64,000 bases of DNA, from contig CALSMH010000002.1 in the NCBI GenBank assembly GCA_943787405.1, positions 62,001 to 126,000 of the forward strand. Reading direction: 5' to 3'. Position numbers and translations under genes: made by a program. Source of the DNA: an uncultured Nitrosomonadaceae bacterium. Lineage in GTDB: Bacteria; Pseudomonadota; Gammaproteobacteria; Burkholderiales; Nitrosomonadaceae. Each line of letters starts with the position of its first letter. Positions within the stretch are counted from its first letter, which is position 1. Below the pieces are notes generated by a model, which worked only from the letters and a program-made list of their open reading frames with translations, ran no database searches and was not told the origin of the DNA. Of this stretch, positions 63,966 to 64,000 are shown piece after piece.

Positions 63966-64000
63966 ATGAAAAGATTTGGACCAGGCTTCTTAGTTACCGC
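63966..64000 (+). CDS. Start of a gene running off the window, probably NRAMP-family metal transporter
   Basis: Only 11 codons are visible: MKRFGPGFLVT and the first bases of the next. GPGFLVTA is the start typical of NRAMP-family divalent metal (Mn/Fe) transporters, a membrane protein. AAAGG lies about 14 bases upstream. Too short for a firm identification. Confidence 0.45.
   Translation, partial: MKRFGPGFLVT

Overview
The window reads as an ordinary chromosomal segment of a betaproteobacterium with an AT-rich genome (about 40% GC by eye). The gene order leuCDB-asd-fimV-truA-trpFBA-accD-folC-SPOR-cvpA-purF-metZ, the earP-efp pair, bioFHCD, and the gyrA-serC-pheA-hisC-tyrA block are typical of that class. 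A member of Nitrosomonadales or a close relative is plausible, but this rests on gene order and remembered protein similarity, not on a search. Nearly every gene is intact and housekeeping; I see no insertion sequence, CRISPR array, rRNA or ordinary tRNA.

Layout. 0-3.6 kb: biotin operon bioFHCD. 3.6-7.2 kb, minus strand: a UspA-type stress protein, a squalene/phytoene synthase family enzyme and a short MetG. 7.3-10.6 kb: apbC and dcd, then the overlapping thyA-folA pair on the minus strand. 10.7-16.6 kb: M17 aminopeptidase, aroC, earP with its substrate efp, and an MFS permease. 16.6-33.4 kb: leucine genes, asd, fimV, truA, trpFBA, accD, folC, a SPOR protein, cvpA, purF and metZ. 33.4-36.1 kb: two cyclophilins and cysS. 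36.1-50.7 kb: a nearly complete TCA block, acnA and mdh on the minus strand and sdhCDAB-sdhE-gltA-sucAB-lpdA on the plus strand. 50.8-59.0 kb, minus strand: gyrA-serC-serA-pheA-hisC-tyrA. 59.2-62.5 kb: a TRZ/ATZ hydrolase, ubiG, gph and the tmRNA gene ssrA. 62.5-64 kb: a small patch unlike the rest, with an AlkB-type dioxygenase, a 5'-truncated cupin remnant and the start of a probable NRAMP transporter.

The best non-coding signal lies between purF and metZ (32050-32194). A promoter with a perfect -35 box is followed directly by an RNA closely resembling the SAM-II (metA/metX-type) aptamer. Next come an 11-bp antiterminator that uses the aptamer's conserved 3' strand, a competing intrinsic terminator, and the metZ ribosome binding site. 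The parts fit a SAM-controlled transcription-attenuation switch for homocysteine synthesis.

Functionally the segment supplies biotin, folate/thymidylate, leucine, tryptophan, phenylalanine/tyrosine, serine, methionine and aspartate-family intermediates, and the full oxidative TCA arm from citrate to malate except isocitrate dehydrogenase, succinyl-CoA synthetase and fumarase, which are not in view.
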